Assembly (NCBI GenBank): GCA_003280575.1
Contig: QCEN01000001.1
Coordinates: forward strand, 1-64,000
Direction of reading: 5' to 3'
Source: Prochlorococcus sp. AG-355-P07
Lineage (GTDB): Bacteria > Cyanobacteriota > Cyanobacteriia > PCC-6307 > Cyanobiaceae
DNA: 64,000 nt
The notes under the pieces are model-generated. The model was given only the letters and a program-made list of their open reading frames with translations, did not search any database and was not told the DNA's origin. Position 1 is the first letter of the stretch. Every line of letters begins with the position of its first letter. A program made the translations under genes and the position numbers. This document shows positions 54,353 through 61,190 of this stretch, piece by piece.

Positions 54353-54607
54353 ATGTCTTTAAAAAACTTATCTTCACAAAAGAATAACCCAAAAAAAATC
54401 GGCACAGAATTTTCAAGAGATTATTATAAAGGAAGCTTTGGGAATAAAGATAAATTTTTCTTAAATGATTCAGAATTTATTGAAAATTACAATAACGCCC
54501 TAAAATCCCCTCAATCAAGGAGACTATACAAAACATTAGAGAATGAAGTATATCCAGACACAATCATGGTCCAAGAAATTTTACCTATAGATAAAATTTC
54601 TATTTGA
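54353..54607 (+). CDS. Small soluble protein, unknown
   Basis: This 84-residue basic protein has no signal peptide or span. A central stretch FLNDSEFIENYNNALKSPQSRRLYKTLENEVYPDTIMV has clear protein-like composition. It converges on the secreted phosphatase gene. Function unknown. Confidence 0.5.
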   Translation: MSLKNLSSQKNNPKKIGTEFSRDYYKGSFGNKDKFFLNDSEFIENYNNALKSPQSRRLYKTLENEVYPDTIMVQEILPIDKISI

Positions 54608-54773
54608 AATCCTTTCACTTAAGAACTACTTTTTAAGATTTTTTACCTACACTCAATAAAAAACATTTTCCTGGGGGAACTAGATCTTAAAAAACCTCTT
54701 GATTATTAATCATCCTCATCATCCTCATCTTCAATACTTGAATTTGTTAAACTCTTTTTTTGAAATATAAAAA

Positions 54774-54808
54774 ACCTATAAACTAATTGTATAAATCAGT
54801 TTATAGGT
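54774..54808 (-). terminator. Terminator of the secreted phosphatase gene
   Basis: An 11-bp perfect stem (ACCTATAAACT / AGTTTATAGGT) is followed on the minus strand by a T-run. Confidence 0.85.
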
Positions 54809-54851
54809 CTCATAAAGTCGCAATTTTTAATTGCTTACTTTAGTTTTAGAA

Positions 54852-56936
54852 TCAGAACTTAGCAATTTTCTCTTCCTGTGGTTTTTCAGGCAAGTTAAAA
54901 GTGAATTGGAAGACTTGTCCACCAGCATCACCACCTTCTTCAGCAACTGCACCACCTGACTCACCACGGGCTTGAACAACACCGATAAAGAGTTGATCAT
55001 CAGTGTCAATACCCTGAATGATCTCTTGTTCACCAGTTCCTGCAAGTTCATCCATAGAGTAGAATTTGCTTCCGAATAAACCATTTGACTTCTTAGCTGT
55101 CAGAGCAGTTACGTTCCAAGAACCAGAGAACTCGGAAGTAGTTGCTTTGGAAAATGCACCACCAAGAGCAGATACACCTGCTTCATAACGTGAAGAGTGC
55201 TTACCACCAGCAAGACCTAATAGGTAGCCAGTGTTCGGTTCACTTAAAGTCATATCTGACTCTTTGATGGGAAGTACATACTTACGCTCTCCAAAGTCGT
55301 TTCCAGAATCCTCATCAACGATAAGGAAAGAACCATCAGCGTGTTTAGTCCAATAAAGTCCATCTGGAGCAACCATTGCTGCCTTATTTTTCTCAACATG
55401 AATTGCGGCAGAGCCATCCTTCACAACACCTTCACCACCAGTCTTGAGAGTAAGGGCACCATCAATAGCAGGAACAACACGAATACCAGTAGCAGGAAGG
55501 AATTCAGGGAGATCACCATCAGCAGCGTCTAGAGTAGCTCCAATGAAACCAAAATCGAAACCAAGAATCCCTCCTTTGTTAGTCATGTTCTGAACATAAC
55601 GAGTACGGTTGATATCAGGATCTACTGCAGGATGTTCGGCTTTTGAATCTCCGTTAAAGAAGGTGTAACCCTCAGGTTGTTCATCTGCTTGCTCCCACAA
55701 CATCATCTCAGTATTTTTTACTGCGACTGGATTATCCCAGCCACCCCATTGATAGGAAGTAGGATAGAAACGACCCTCAAAGGAATTAGGCGCATCAGCA
55801 TTCTGCAGATACTCATCCATCATCTTTGCGGCAGGATTTGCTTCAAGACCTAGTGCAGCATAAGATTTTGTAGGCATTGCAAATCCGTAGATGCGACCGT
55901 AGAGCAAACCATTTCGTCCAAGGAAGGCATCGCGCTCATTAGCAGTAGAGTAATCAATCTCAGAACCATCAGGAAGACGATCCTTCATGCCGACATAAAC
56001 CTTAAGAGGAGCTGGTTCTTGATTGTGATTATAACCAGCACCAACAATAACAACATAGTCTTTGTGTTGAGGGTTGATTGGCATGAGTTTTTCATAACCA
56101 GTCTGACCTAAAGCAGGTGCAGTGTAGGCAACTTCGTTCTTAACATCAACAGCTATTGATGCAAGACCCATCGTTTTATCAGATTCTGTTCTACCAGTCT
56201 TTTTAGAGCCAGTGAACATACGACCGATTTCCCACTCTTCAGCAGTAAACCATACATCATCCTCAAGCCCTATGCCATTACCATATTTATTTGCTTGTTC
56301 ATACCATGCACCACAAAAGGACTGTAGGAAGAAGTCGGCTTCAGAAAGTTTGTATTTATCTAGGAAAGGAACAATGCGTTGACTAGGAAGTGCTTGGTTA
56401 CCCCAGACTAAATTCTCCTTCGTTACTTCATCACCAAATACGTTGTAGATTGTGTTGAATAATTTACCAGAATCCTTGACCATTCCTTCTGCAGAAGAAC
56501 CATTTTTCATGAATTTAGCAAATTTTGCACGATCATAATCAATCGTGTGAATGTGAGAACCACTGAAAGTTACACCATTTTTCATTTCCCAGTTATAAGT
56601 CTCAGGGACTGGTGCTTTACCCATGGTCGCATAAGATTCGGACTGATAAACAACTCGAATAGTATCGTTATCAAGCAGATATGCTGCCTGTCCATCTGGA
56701 TATCCAGTCAGTGCAAGTCCGTTGTCTCCTACTTCGCCAACAGTAGCGAGTGCTTTAAAGTTTCCATATGGGAAGTTAACGTTTCCGTTACTACCATCCA
56801 GGACTGGGTTCAAAGCAAGACCTGCTTCAGGAATTAGAGCTCTGGTCTCACCAATACGTTTTGTTTCTGCAAGAGTACTGGCAGGAGCTACTAGCATCGT
56901 GCCTGTTAATATCGCAGAAAAGAGTTTTCTTTTCAT
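54852..56936 (-). CDS. Large secreted alkaline-phosphatase-like protein (PhoX/DUF839-like, tentative)
   Basis: This 694-residue protein has a Sec-type signal peptide (RKLFSAILTGTMLVAPASTLAE). The mature protein is rich in Gly/Asp loops and aromatic blocks (EDDVWFTAEEWEIGRMF, DGLYWTKHADGSFLIVDEDSGND, GRIYGFAMPTKSY), as expected of a calcium-dependent beta-propeller phosphatase of the PhoX type. Marine cyanobacteria carry such a protein in their pho clusters. I could not identify the PhoX catalytic residues with certainty. It also looks richer in G and C than its flanks, which fits strong expression or transfer. Confidence 0.65.
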   Translation of the reverse strand: MKRKLFSAILTGTMLVAPASTLAETKRIGETRALIPEAGLALNPVLDGSNGNVNFPYGNFKALATVGEVGDNGLALTGYPDGQAAYLLDNDTIRVVYQSESYATMGKAPVPETYNWEMKNGVTFSGSHIHTIDYDRAKFAKFMKNGSSAEGMVKDSGKLFNTIYNVFGDEVTKENLVWGNQALPSQRIVPFLDKYKLSEADFFLQSFCGAWYEQANKYGNGIGLEDDVWFTAEEWEIGRMFTGSKKTGRTESDKTMGLASIAVDVKNEVAYTAPALGQTGYEKLMPINPQHKDYVVIVGAGYNHNQEPAPLKVYVGMKDRLPDGSEIDYSTANERDAFLGRNGLLYGRIYGFAMPTKSYAALGLEANPAAKMMDEYLQNADAPNSFEGRFYPTSYQWGGWDNPVAVKNTEMMLWEQADEQPEGYTFFNGDSKAEHPAVDPDINRTRYVQNMTNKGGILGFDFGFIGATLDAADGDLPEFLPATGIRVVPAIDGALTLKTGGEGVVKDGSAAIHVEKNKAAMVAPDGLYWTKHADGSFLIVDEDSGNDFGERKYVLPIKESDMTLSEPNTGYLLGLAGGKHSSRYEAGVSALGGAFSKATTSEFSGSWNVTALTAKKSNGLFGSKFYSMDELAGTGEQEIIQGIDTDDQLFIGVVQARGESGGAVAEEGGDAGGQVFQFTFNLPEKPQEEKIAKF

Positions 56937-57008
56937 TTTGTAATTTGCGAATTCTATAATTTAGGTGTGGTAACAATTTGTTTGTCACAAATTAAAGATT
57001 TTTTATTA

Positions 57009-57027
57009 GGGTTAAATTGAATTTAAG
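57009..57027 (-). promoter_or_regulatory. Pho-box-like repeat upstream of the secreted phosphatase
   Basis: On the minus strand CTTAAATT and TTTAACCC are 11 bp apart with TTAA cores, in the direction of the gene and 73-91 bases before its ATG. Confidence 0.5.
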
Positions 57028-57193
57028 TAATGTATAAATTTTGATTAGCATTAGTAAATAAAGATACGTAGCTAAAATTTTTTTAATAATTTATTGACAT
57101 TCAAATTTTTTTAATTATTTTAATCAAAAAAATGTTTAACTTCTACTTAATAAAATTACCTTATAAGTTAATAATGTATAAAAACTTTTGACT

Positions 57194-57511
57194 ATGAAAA
57201 AAATTCTTTTAATAGTATTTTCTTTATCTTTTCTGTCCTCATGCAGTAATGATAAAGATTTTTTTCTTACCAAAGAAAATGCATTAATTAGTTGCGGTGG
57301 GATATCTCGTATTATAGAAAATGAAAATGAAGAGATAATTAATACAGAAGTCAAGGATTTAACAGATGGAATAGGTAAGTATGTGGAATTTACAGTTGTA
57401 GAGACTGATAAGAAAGGAGGAAAATATAGAATTATTAATTGTTTCCCAAGTGAAGAACCACAAGATTCAATAATAAAAACTATAAAAACAAATTACAAAT
57501 TAAATAATTAG
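57194..57511 (+). CDS. Lipoprotein, paralog of 53625-54026
   Basis: This 105-residue protein has a signal with lipobox LSSC followed by Ser-Asn-Asp, then the same domain as the lipoprotein at 53625 (FFLTKENALISCGGISRII ... KGGKYRIINCFP ... IIKTIKTNYKLNN). I use the ATG at 57194 rather than a TTG two codons earlier. Both copies lie on opposite sides of the secreted phosphatase gene and face away from it. Function unknown. Confidence 0.72.
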   Translation: MKKILLIVFSLSFLSSCSNDKDFFLTKENALISCGGISRIIENENEEIINTEVKDLTDGIGKYVEFTVVETDKKGGKYRIINCFPSEEPQDSIIKTIKTNYKLNN

Positions 57512-57519
57512 AAGATCTT

Positions 57520-57762
57520 TTGAGTGAGAGACTTGCATTTTCAGAAAATAAAGGGAATATAAAGAAAATGATAATTCCAATGGAATCAATTAAAAATCCA
57601 AAAAGAATTATTAAGAAACAGCTTAAAAATGTTAATAAAGCAATTATTGAAATTGCAGAAATGAAATTTGTAAATATTGAAGAAAAAGAAGAAAAATTAG
57701 ATGCGCTTGTTTTTTTAAAGAATCAAATATTGAGGAAGGCGGAGAAGTTAGAAATTAAATAA
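57520..57762 (+). CDS. Small lysine-rich helical protein, unknown
   Basis: This protein of up to 80 residues has a start at TTG 57520 or ATG 57568. It is rich in Lys, Ile and Glu with a helical pattern (KKQLKNVNKAIIEIAEMKF). It follows the lipoprotein gene by 8 bases and may share its transcript. Function unknown and only modestly supported. Confidence 0.45.
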   Translation: MSERLAFSENKGNIKKMIIPMESIKNPKRIIKKQLKNVNKAIIEIAEMKFVNIEEKEEKLDALVFLKNQILRKAEKLEIK

Positions 57763-57787
57763 CTAAATAATTGTAGATATTGAATCT

Positions 57788-58030
57788 TTATTTTTTTGTA
57801 TCAGCTACATTCTTAAAGAAATCGCAATAAGCCATCAATTCTGACTCGGTTTCGATTTTAAGATTTAAATCGTTAATTGCCTTCTTGGTATCAATTCTGT
57901 AGCCATACCAATCTAGACAAACTTCTCTCTGCCTTTGGGTTTCTGAAATTGAGATCGAATCTGTCATTGAAGTCTTGGAACAACCCCAAATGAAAATAGT
58001 CAAAGGGATGTAGAAAATTCCACGTTTCAT
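57788..58030 (-). CDS. Small lipoprotein, unknown
   Basis: This 80-residue protein has a short lipoprotein signal with lipobox IWGC (FYIPLTIFIWGCSKTS) and a mature part with two cysteines (EVCLDWYGYRID, AYCDFF). Membrane anchoring through the lipid is likely. It converges with the lysine-rich gene at 57520. Function unknown. Confidence 0.62.
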   Translation of the reverse strand: MKRGIFYIPLTIFIWGCSKTSMTDSISISETQRQREVCLDWYGYRIDTKKAINDLNLKIETESELMAYCDFFKNVADTKK

Positions 58031-58121
58031 TTCTTAATCTCAATAAGTTTTCTATGATTCTGCATAAGTCCAAGAAGATTCTTCCATAGTTGAAAAATAA
58101 TTAACCTGTGAATCCCATTTT

Positions 58122-58439
58122 TTATTCTGCTGCCATTAATGAACCAACAAGCTTATGCTCAGCAACTTTTTCATCGTCAGTCATAACTGGTTTGATATCA
58201 AAATCTATATCAAACTTAACTTTCCAAGGAGCAAAGTGTTCTGTCATTTTTATACCTGCTGAAGCTTGGACAATAATATAAACATTATTTGAGTAAGAGG
58301 CATGATACCTTCCCAAAACTTTAAATCCTTCAAACTCATCATTCAAAGTTCCATCTTCAATAACCTTTAAAAAAAGATCATAAGCTGCACCCATAAGAGC
58401 AACATTTTTAAAAGTTGCAGTTACTAAATAAGTATTCAT
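58122..58439 (-). CDS. Small soluble protein, unknown (ferredoxin-like fold possible)
   Basis: This 105-residue protein alternates strands and helices (MNTYLVTATFKNVALM, GFKVLGRYHASYSNNVYIIVQASA, KFDIDFDIKPVMTDDEKV), the pattern of small alpha-beta stress-type or DUF3303-like proteins. There is no signal peptide. A leader-like TTGACAGTCGATC element lies about 90 bases upstream. Function unknown. Confidence 0.65.
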   Translation of the reverse strand: MNTYLVTATFKNVALMGAAYDLFLKVIEDGTLNDEFEGFKVLGRYHASYSNNVYIIVQASAGIKMTEHFAPWKVKFDIDFDIKPVMTDDEKVAEHKLVGSLMAAE

Positions 58440-58530
58440 TTGTAAAATAAATCTAGAATTATTTCTAGGACATATTATTTAAAATTGAGTTAAGGGTCTT
58501 GATATGAATACTTCTGCTAAAGGAATTTTT

Positions 58531-58549
58531 TTTAGATCGACTGTCAATA
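58531..58549 (-). promoter_or_regulatory. Leader-like element near the right end of C9
   Basis: On the minus strand TTGACAGTCGATCTAAA repeats the first part of the leaders at 58881 and 41341. It may be a promoter for the gene at 58122 or a remnant of a lost secreted-protein gene. Confidence 0.4.
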
Positions 58550-58591
58550 GTTTCTTTTTATCCATATAAAAAGTAAGCACTCGGTTGCAAG

Positions 58592-58613
58592 AGGGATCTG
58601 TAGGGGGATCTAG
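58592..58613 (+). repeat. C9 right arm sites
   Basis: GGATCT units (GATCT at 58595 and 58607) 12 bp apart; the palindrome ATCTTCGAAGAT follows at 58635. The whole end closely matches the right end of C2. Confidence 0.78.
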
Positions 58614-58740
58614 GATCTATAAAGACCTTACAAAATCTTCGAAGATATACCCATATTGAGTCTCAGACTTGTTCCACACTCCGCAAACATTTATTACTAT
58701 TACTAAGATTTCAAGGGAAATGGCTTTGATAGATCGAGTC

Positions 58741-58783
58741 CTTTGGGAGCACTAGGTCGCAGGTTCGAATCCTGTCGCCCCGA
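58741..58783 (+). repeat. Partial tRNA-Pro copy 9 (43 nt)
   Basis: Identity begins at CTTTGGGAGC, the same short form as copy 2, and the preceding bases GATAGATCGAGTC are also shared with copy 2. Confidence 0.95.
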
Positions 58784-58806
58784 CCATTTAAACCCAAGTT
58801 ATACTA

Positions 58807-58831
58807 GCGAGTTTCCCAGACTCGCTTTTTT
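58807..58831 (+). terminator. Terminator, left end of C10
   Basis: Stem GCGAGT / ACTCGC followed by a T-run. Confidence 0.82.
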
Positions 58832-58842
58832 AATGCAAAATA

Positions 58843-58877
58843 TGACCACTCGAAATGTGGTCAAATAGTGGTCAAAT
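58843..58877 (+). repeat. C10 left arm sites
   Basis: TGACCAC (inverted, 58843-58849), GTGGTCAAAT at 58857 and 58868, direct spacing 11 bp. Confidence 0.88.
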
Positions 58878-58880
58878 TTG

Positions 58881-58912
58881 TTGACAGTCGATCTAAAATA
58901 AGCGTTATTATT
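58881..58912 (+). promoter_or_regulatory. Promoter-like leader of the C10 secreted gene
   Basis: TTGACAGTCGATCTAAAATA begins 3 bases after the last arm site and is shared in part with leaders in C7, C3 and C12. TTGACA with TTATTA about 18 bases later fits a sigma-70-type promoter. Confidence 0.5.
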
Positions 58913-58922
58913 TCCTTTTATT

Positions 58923-59537
58923 ATGAAAAGATTTTTAATACCTTTATTAGCTGCTCTCGCATTACCTACTCCTGTCAATGCTAATTATCTTTGCACAATC
59001 GACGAAGTTGTCTGGGGCAAAAGTAGAAAATTAAAAGAATATGAACAATTTAATATCATTGCATTTACTTCAACTAATAGGCTTGATGAGGATGGTGAAA
59101 AATTGAAGAAGGGTTTTATATACATCCTAGATGAAAATAAGAATAAATATAAATATAAAGGGGATTTGAATGATGATGATAGATTTTTCTATTCAAGAAC
59201 TTATGAATATGAAAACAATCCCTTTGAAGTAATTTATGAGATTGGCGATTTTGATGGTTCAGGAGGAGAATTTAAAAGAACAGTAAAAAATTTAAAATTT
59301 AAACCAGGCAGTGATTTTTATGACGAAAAAACTGCCAAAGCTGTATTAAGTTATTCACCAGAATCGCGCACTGGATTAGTACATAAAGGAACATGTAAAA
59401 GACGCACGTATGATCTTGATAAAAAAATTTATTATTGGAGTGAGATTACAGGAAATGAATCAGAATCGGAATCAGATCTAGATCTTTTTAAAATGCTTGG
59501 AGAAGGATTACAAAAAACCGACTTGTTTAAAAACTAG
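58923..59537 (+). CDS. Secreted protein with shared leader, in C10
   Basis: This 204-residue protein has the signal peptide MKRFLIPLLAALALPTPVNA, nearly the same as in the C3 protein, but an unrelated mature part. That part is rich in charged and aromatic residues (DENKNKYKYKGDLNDDDRFFY; YEIGDFDGSGGEFKRTVKN) with two cysteines (YLCTID, GTCKRR). Its stop codon TAG lies at the edge of a second copy of the terminator module. Function unknown. Confidence 0.72.
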   Translation: MKRFLIPLLAALALPTPVNANYLCTIDEVVWGKSRKLKEYEQFNIIAFTSTNRLDEDGEKLKKGFIYILDENKNKYKYKGDLNDDDRFFYSRTYEYENNPFEVIYEIGDFDGSGGEFKRTVKNLKFKPGSDFYDEKTAKAVLSYSPESRTGLVHKGTCKRRTYDLDKKIYYWSEITGNESESESDLDLFKMLGEGLQKTDLFKN

Positions 59538-59560
59538 CGAGTTCCCCAGACGCGCTTTTT
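59537..59560 (+). terminator. Orphan second copy of the terminator module in C10
   Basis: GCGAGT and ACGCGC form an imperfect stem (one mismatch) with a T-run directly after the stop codon. The module normally follows a tRNA copy, but none is present here. Confidence 0.65.
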
Positions 59561-59573
59561 TATTACAAAATAA

Positions 59574-59607
59574 GACCACTCGAAATGTGGTCAAATAGTG
59601 GTCAAAT
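59574..59607 (+). repeat. C10 right arm sites
   Basis: GACCAC (inverted) at 59574, GTGGTCAAAT at 59587 and 59598, 11 bp apart; nearly the same as the left arm including its flanks. Confidence 0.88.
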
Positions 59608-59695
59608 GTTACTTAAATTGTCCGGACAAATCACGCAGAATTAAGCAAAAAATTTGCTATAGCTCGAAAACCTAGTGCTGCACTAGAGCAAATAA

Positions 59696-59741
59696 GTGCT
59701 TTGGGAGCACTAGGTCGCAGGTTCGAATCCTGTCGCCCCGA
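59696..59741 (+). repeat. Partial tRNA-Pro copy 10 (46 nt)
   Basis: Exact 3' copy, followed by the second-type flank CAGTTATAGCAGTAAGTCTC. Confidence 0.95.
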
Positions 59742-59777
59742 TCAGTTATAGCAGTAAGTCTCAGCTAATACCTAATT

Positions 59778-59814
59778 CACGCAAATTATTGCTTCACGCA
59801 AAACTCACGCAAAG
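59778..59814 (+). repeat. C11 left arm sites
   Basis: CACGCAAAT at 59778, CACGCAAAA at 59795 and CACGCAAAG at 59806; spacings 17 and 11 bp. Confidence 0.85.
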
Positions 59815-59897
59815 ATGATTTTTATAGCCTGACGCCATACAAAAAAAGCCGAAAGAACGACCCACAGCGAAAGTGCCAAAGATCGTTTAGCCCTTTT

Positions 59898-61091
59898 TTA
59901 AAGCCCTTTGGATAATTTAAGTCCTTCATTCTTTTGTAATGTAAAAGCAATATTTTCTAGCTTTTCTAATCTCGCAAGAAGCTTTGCATTTTGAGAAATG
60001 ATTGCATCATTTTTTGCTTTTAAATCTTGTACTTCTTTTTTTAACTCTTTTGATTCATTAAGACTAATTTTAGTTGGCTCATTTGATTTACCTAATTTCC
60101 AAACAAATCCTGCTCTTGCAGAAAACTGGTCTGTAAAATCCCCAGCATAATCTTGCCCAGGCATAGTCATGGATGCTGCATAATTCAATGATAATTTTTC
60201 ATTTACCTTAGAAGCACAACCTCCAGAAAAAGCAAACTCTCCACCATGAGTTCCAGTTCCTAAACCACAGGCAAGAGTTGTATCAGTTGGAAGTGTTGGT
60301 AATCCTGTTAAAGCAGCACTTAATGCACCGACATTATTGATTGATTGTTCTACATCTCTCCCATTAATAAGTAATTTAGAACCATTAGTTATATCAATGG
60401 GAATAGCATTACCTGATGCATCCTGACCATATAATTTTTGCTTACCATCTTCTTCAATTGTGATAAGTGAGTTTTCACCAATATGTATTGATCCATCATT
60501 TTCTTTTTTTATAATATTTTTACCATCAACAGTAAGACCCTCTCTTGTTATCAACGTATAATCACCATCAACCCCAACAACTAAACTTCCTTTAACAGTG
60601 ACAGTTTCAGTGGATGTCCCAAGAACAATTTGATTATCCTTATCAGTTTCTACGCCCTCTCCAATCGCAATAGAATAATTATGTGTAGCCCTTGTATCCT
60701 CTCCAATCGCAGTAGATCTAATTCCCGAAGCAATTGCACCACTTCCAAGGGCAGTAGATCGATCTCCCGAAGCTTCTGAATCCTCTCCAATCGCAGTAGA
60801 TCTAGCTGCCGTAGCATCTGCACCCATTCCAAGCGCAGTAGATCGATCTGCCGTAGCACTTGAACTATCTCCAATCGCAGTAGATCTAGCTCCCGAAGAA
60901 TCTGCAGTTTCTCCAATCGCAGTAGAAGAAATTCCCGTAGCTTGTGCACCAGTTCCAAGTTCAGTACCATATGCACTATTTGGTTTAAATAACTCAAATG
61001 TAGGCAATACTATTTGTGTTAATAGAAGAGAGAATAAAAAGATATTAGTTCTGTGAAACTTAAATATCTTTAAAAAAAAATTAATTTCCAT
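59898..61091 (-). CDS. Trimeric-autotransporter-like adhesin with head repeats
   Basis: This 397-residue protein has a signal peptide (FLFSLLLTQIVLPTF). About eight 14-residue YadA-like head repeats follow (STAIGEDSEASGDR, STALGSGAIASGIR pattern), then a stalk region and a YadA-anchor-like segment (INNVGALSAALTGLP to FSARAGFVWKLG). Such proteins form trimers on the outer membrane and mediate adhesion. Unusually, a 60-residue coiled coil (LKKEVQDLKAKNDAII) follows the anchor-like strands, where known family members end. Confidence 0.8.
   Translation of the reverse strand: MEINFFLKIFKFHRTNIFLFSLLLTQIVLPTFELFKPNSAYGTELGTGAQATGISSTAIGETADSSGARSTAIGDSSSATADRSTALGMGADATAARSTAIGEDSEASGDRSTALGSGAIASGIRSTAIGEDTRATHNYSIAIGEGVETDKDNQIVLGTSTETVTVKGSLVVGVDGDYTLITREGLTVDGKNIIKKENDGSIHIGENSLITIEEDGKQKLYGQDASGNAIPIDITNGSKLLINGRDVEQSINNVGALSAALTGLPTLPTDTTLACGLGTGTHGGEFAFSGGCASKVNEKLSLNYAASMTMPGQDYAGDFTDQFSARAGFVWKLGKSNEPTKISLNESKELKKEVQDLKAKNDAIISQNAKLLARLEKLENIAFTLQKNEGLKLSKGL
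60690..60960 (-). repeat. 42-bp tandem repeats encoding adhesin head units
   Basis: The DNA repeats with a 42-base period, and alternate units (AIG and ALG forms) make an 84-base higher-order repeat. Such arrays often change length by recombination. Confidence 0.8.
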
Positions 61092-61190
61092 TTTTAAAGT
61101 GTTCTACTTATATCCCTTAAATTATTATTATTTTTTTTGCAAGGCAACATTTAATTTGAGATTTAAAAAATAGCTAATAGCCTTATTCTT

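Larger units (their letters stand above)
42557..58783 (+). mobile_element. Large composite unit C9 with arsenate, chromate and phosphate genes
   Basis: No tRNA-Pro copy occurs for 16 kb between 42556 and 58741. The left arm word is GGTAGCTC and the right arm word GGATCT, so the two ends do not belong to one simple cassette. The contents are the phosphorus-stress gene set typical of Prochlorococcus. The unit may be an old composite whose internal tRNA copies were lost, or several elements merged by deletion. Confidence 0.5.
58784..59741 (+). mobile_element. Cassette C10 (arm word GTGGTCA)
   Basis: This first-type unit has a terminator, a left arm, one secreted-protein gene and a matching right arm. 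Unusually, the right arm is preceded by a second copy of the left-end module (terminator-like hairpin, GACCAC and the arm pair), as if the left end had been duplicated after the gene. Confidence 0.75.

Noticed and set aside
54700-54760. A minus-strand acidic tail-like frame (EDEDDEDD) near 54706-54770
   Set aside because: There is no start codon in frame and it overlaps the phosphatase terminator; probably a low-complexity remnant.
55341-56943. Several plus-strand frames opposite the secreted phosphatase gene
   Set aside because: They lie antisense to a long intact gene with signal peptide and show no features of their own.
60650-60997. A 115-codon leucine/arginine-rich frame overlapping the adhesin gene
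   Set aside because: It is an out-of-frame reading of the 42-base head repeats on the same strand; the periodic LLRLE pattern comes from the DNA repeat.
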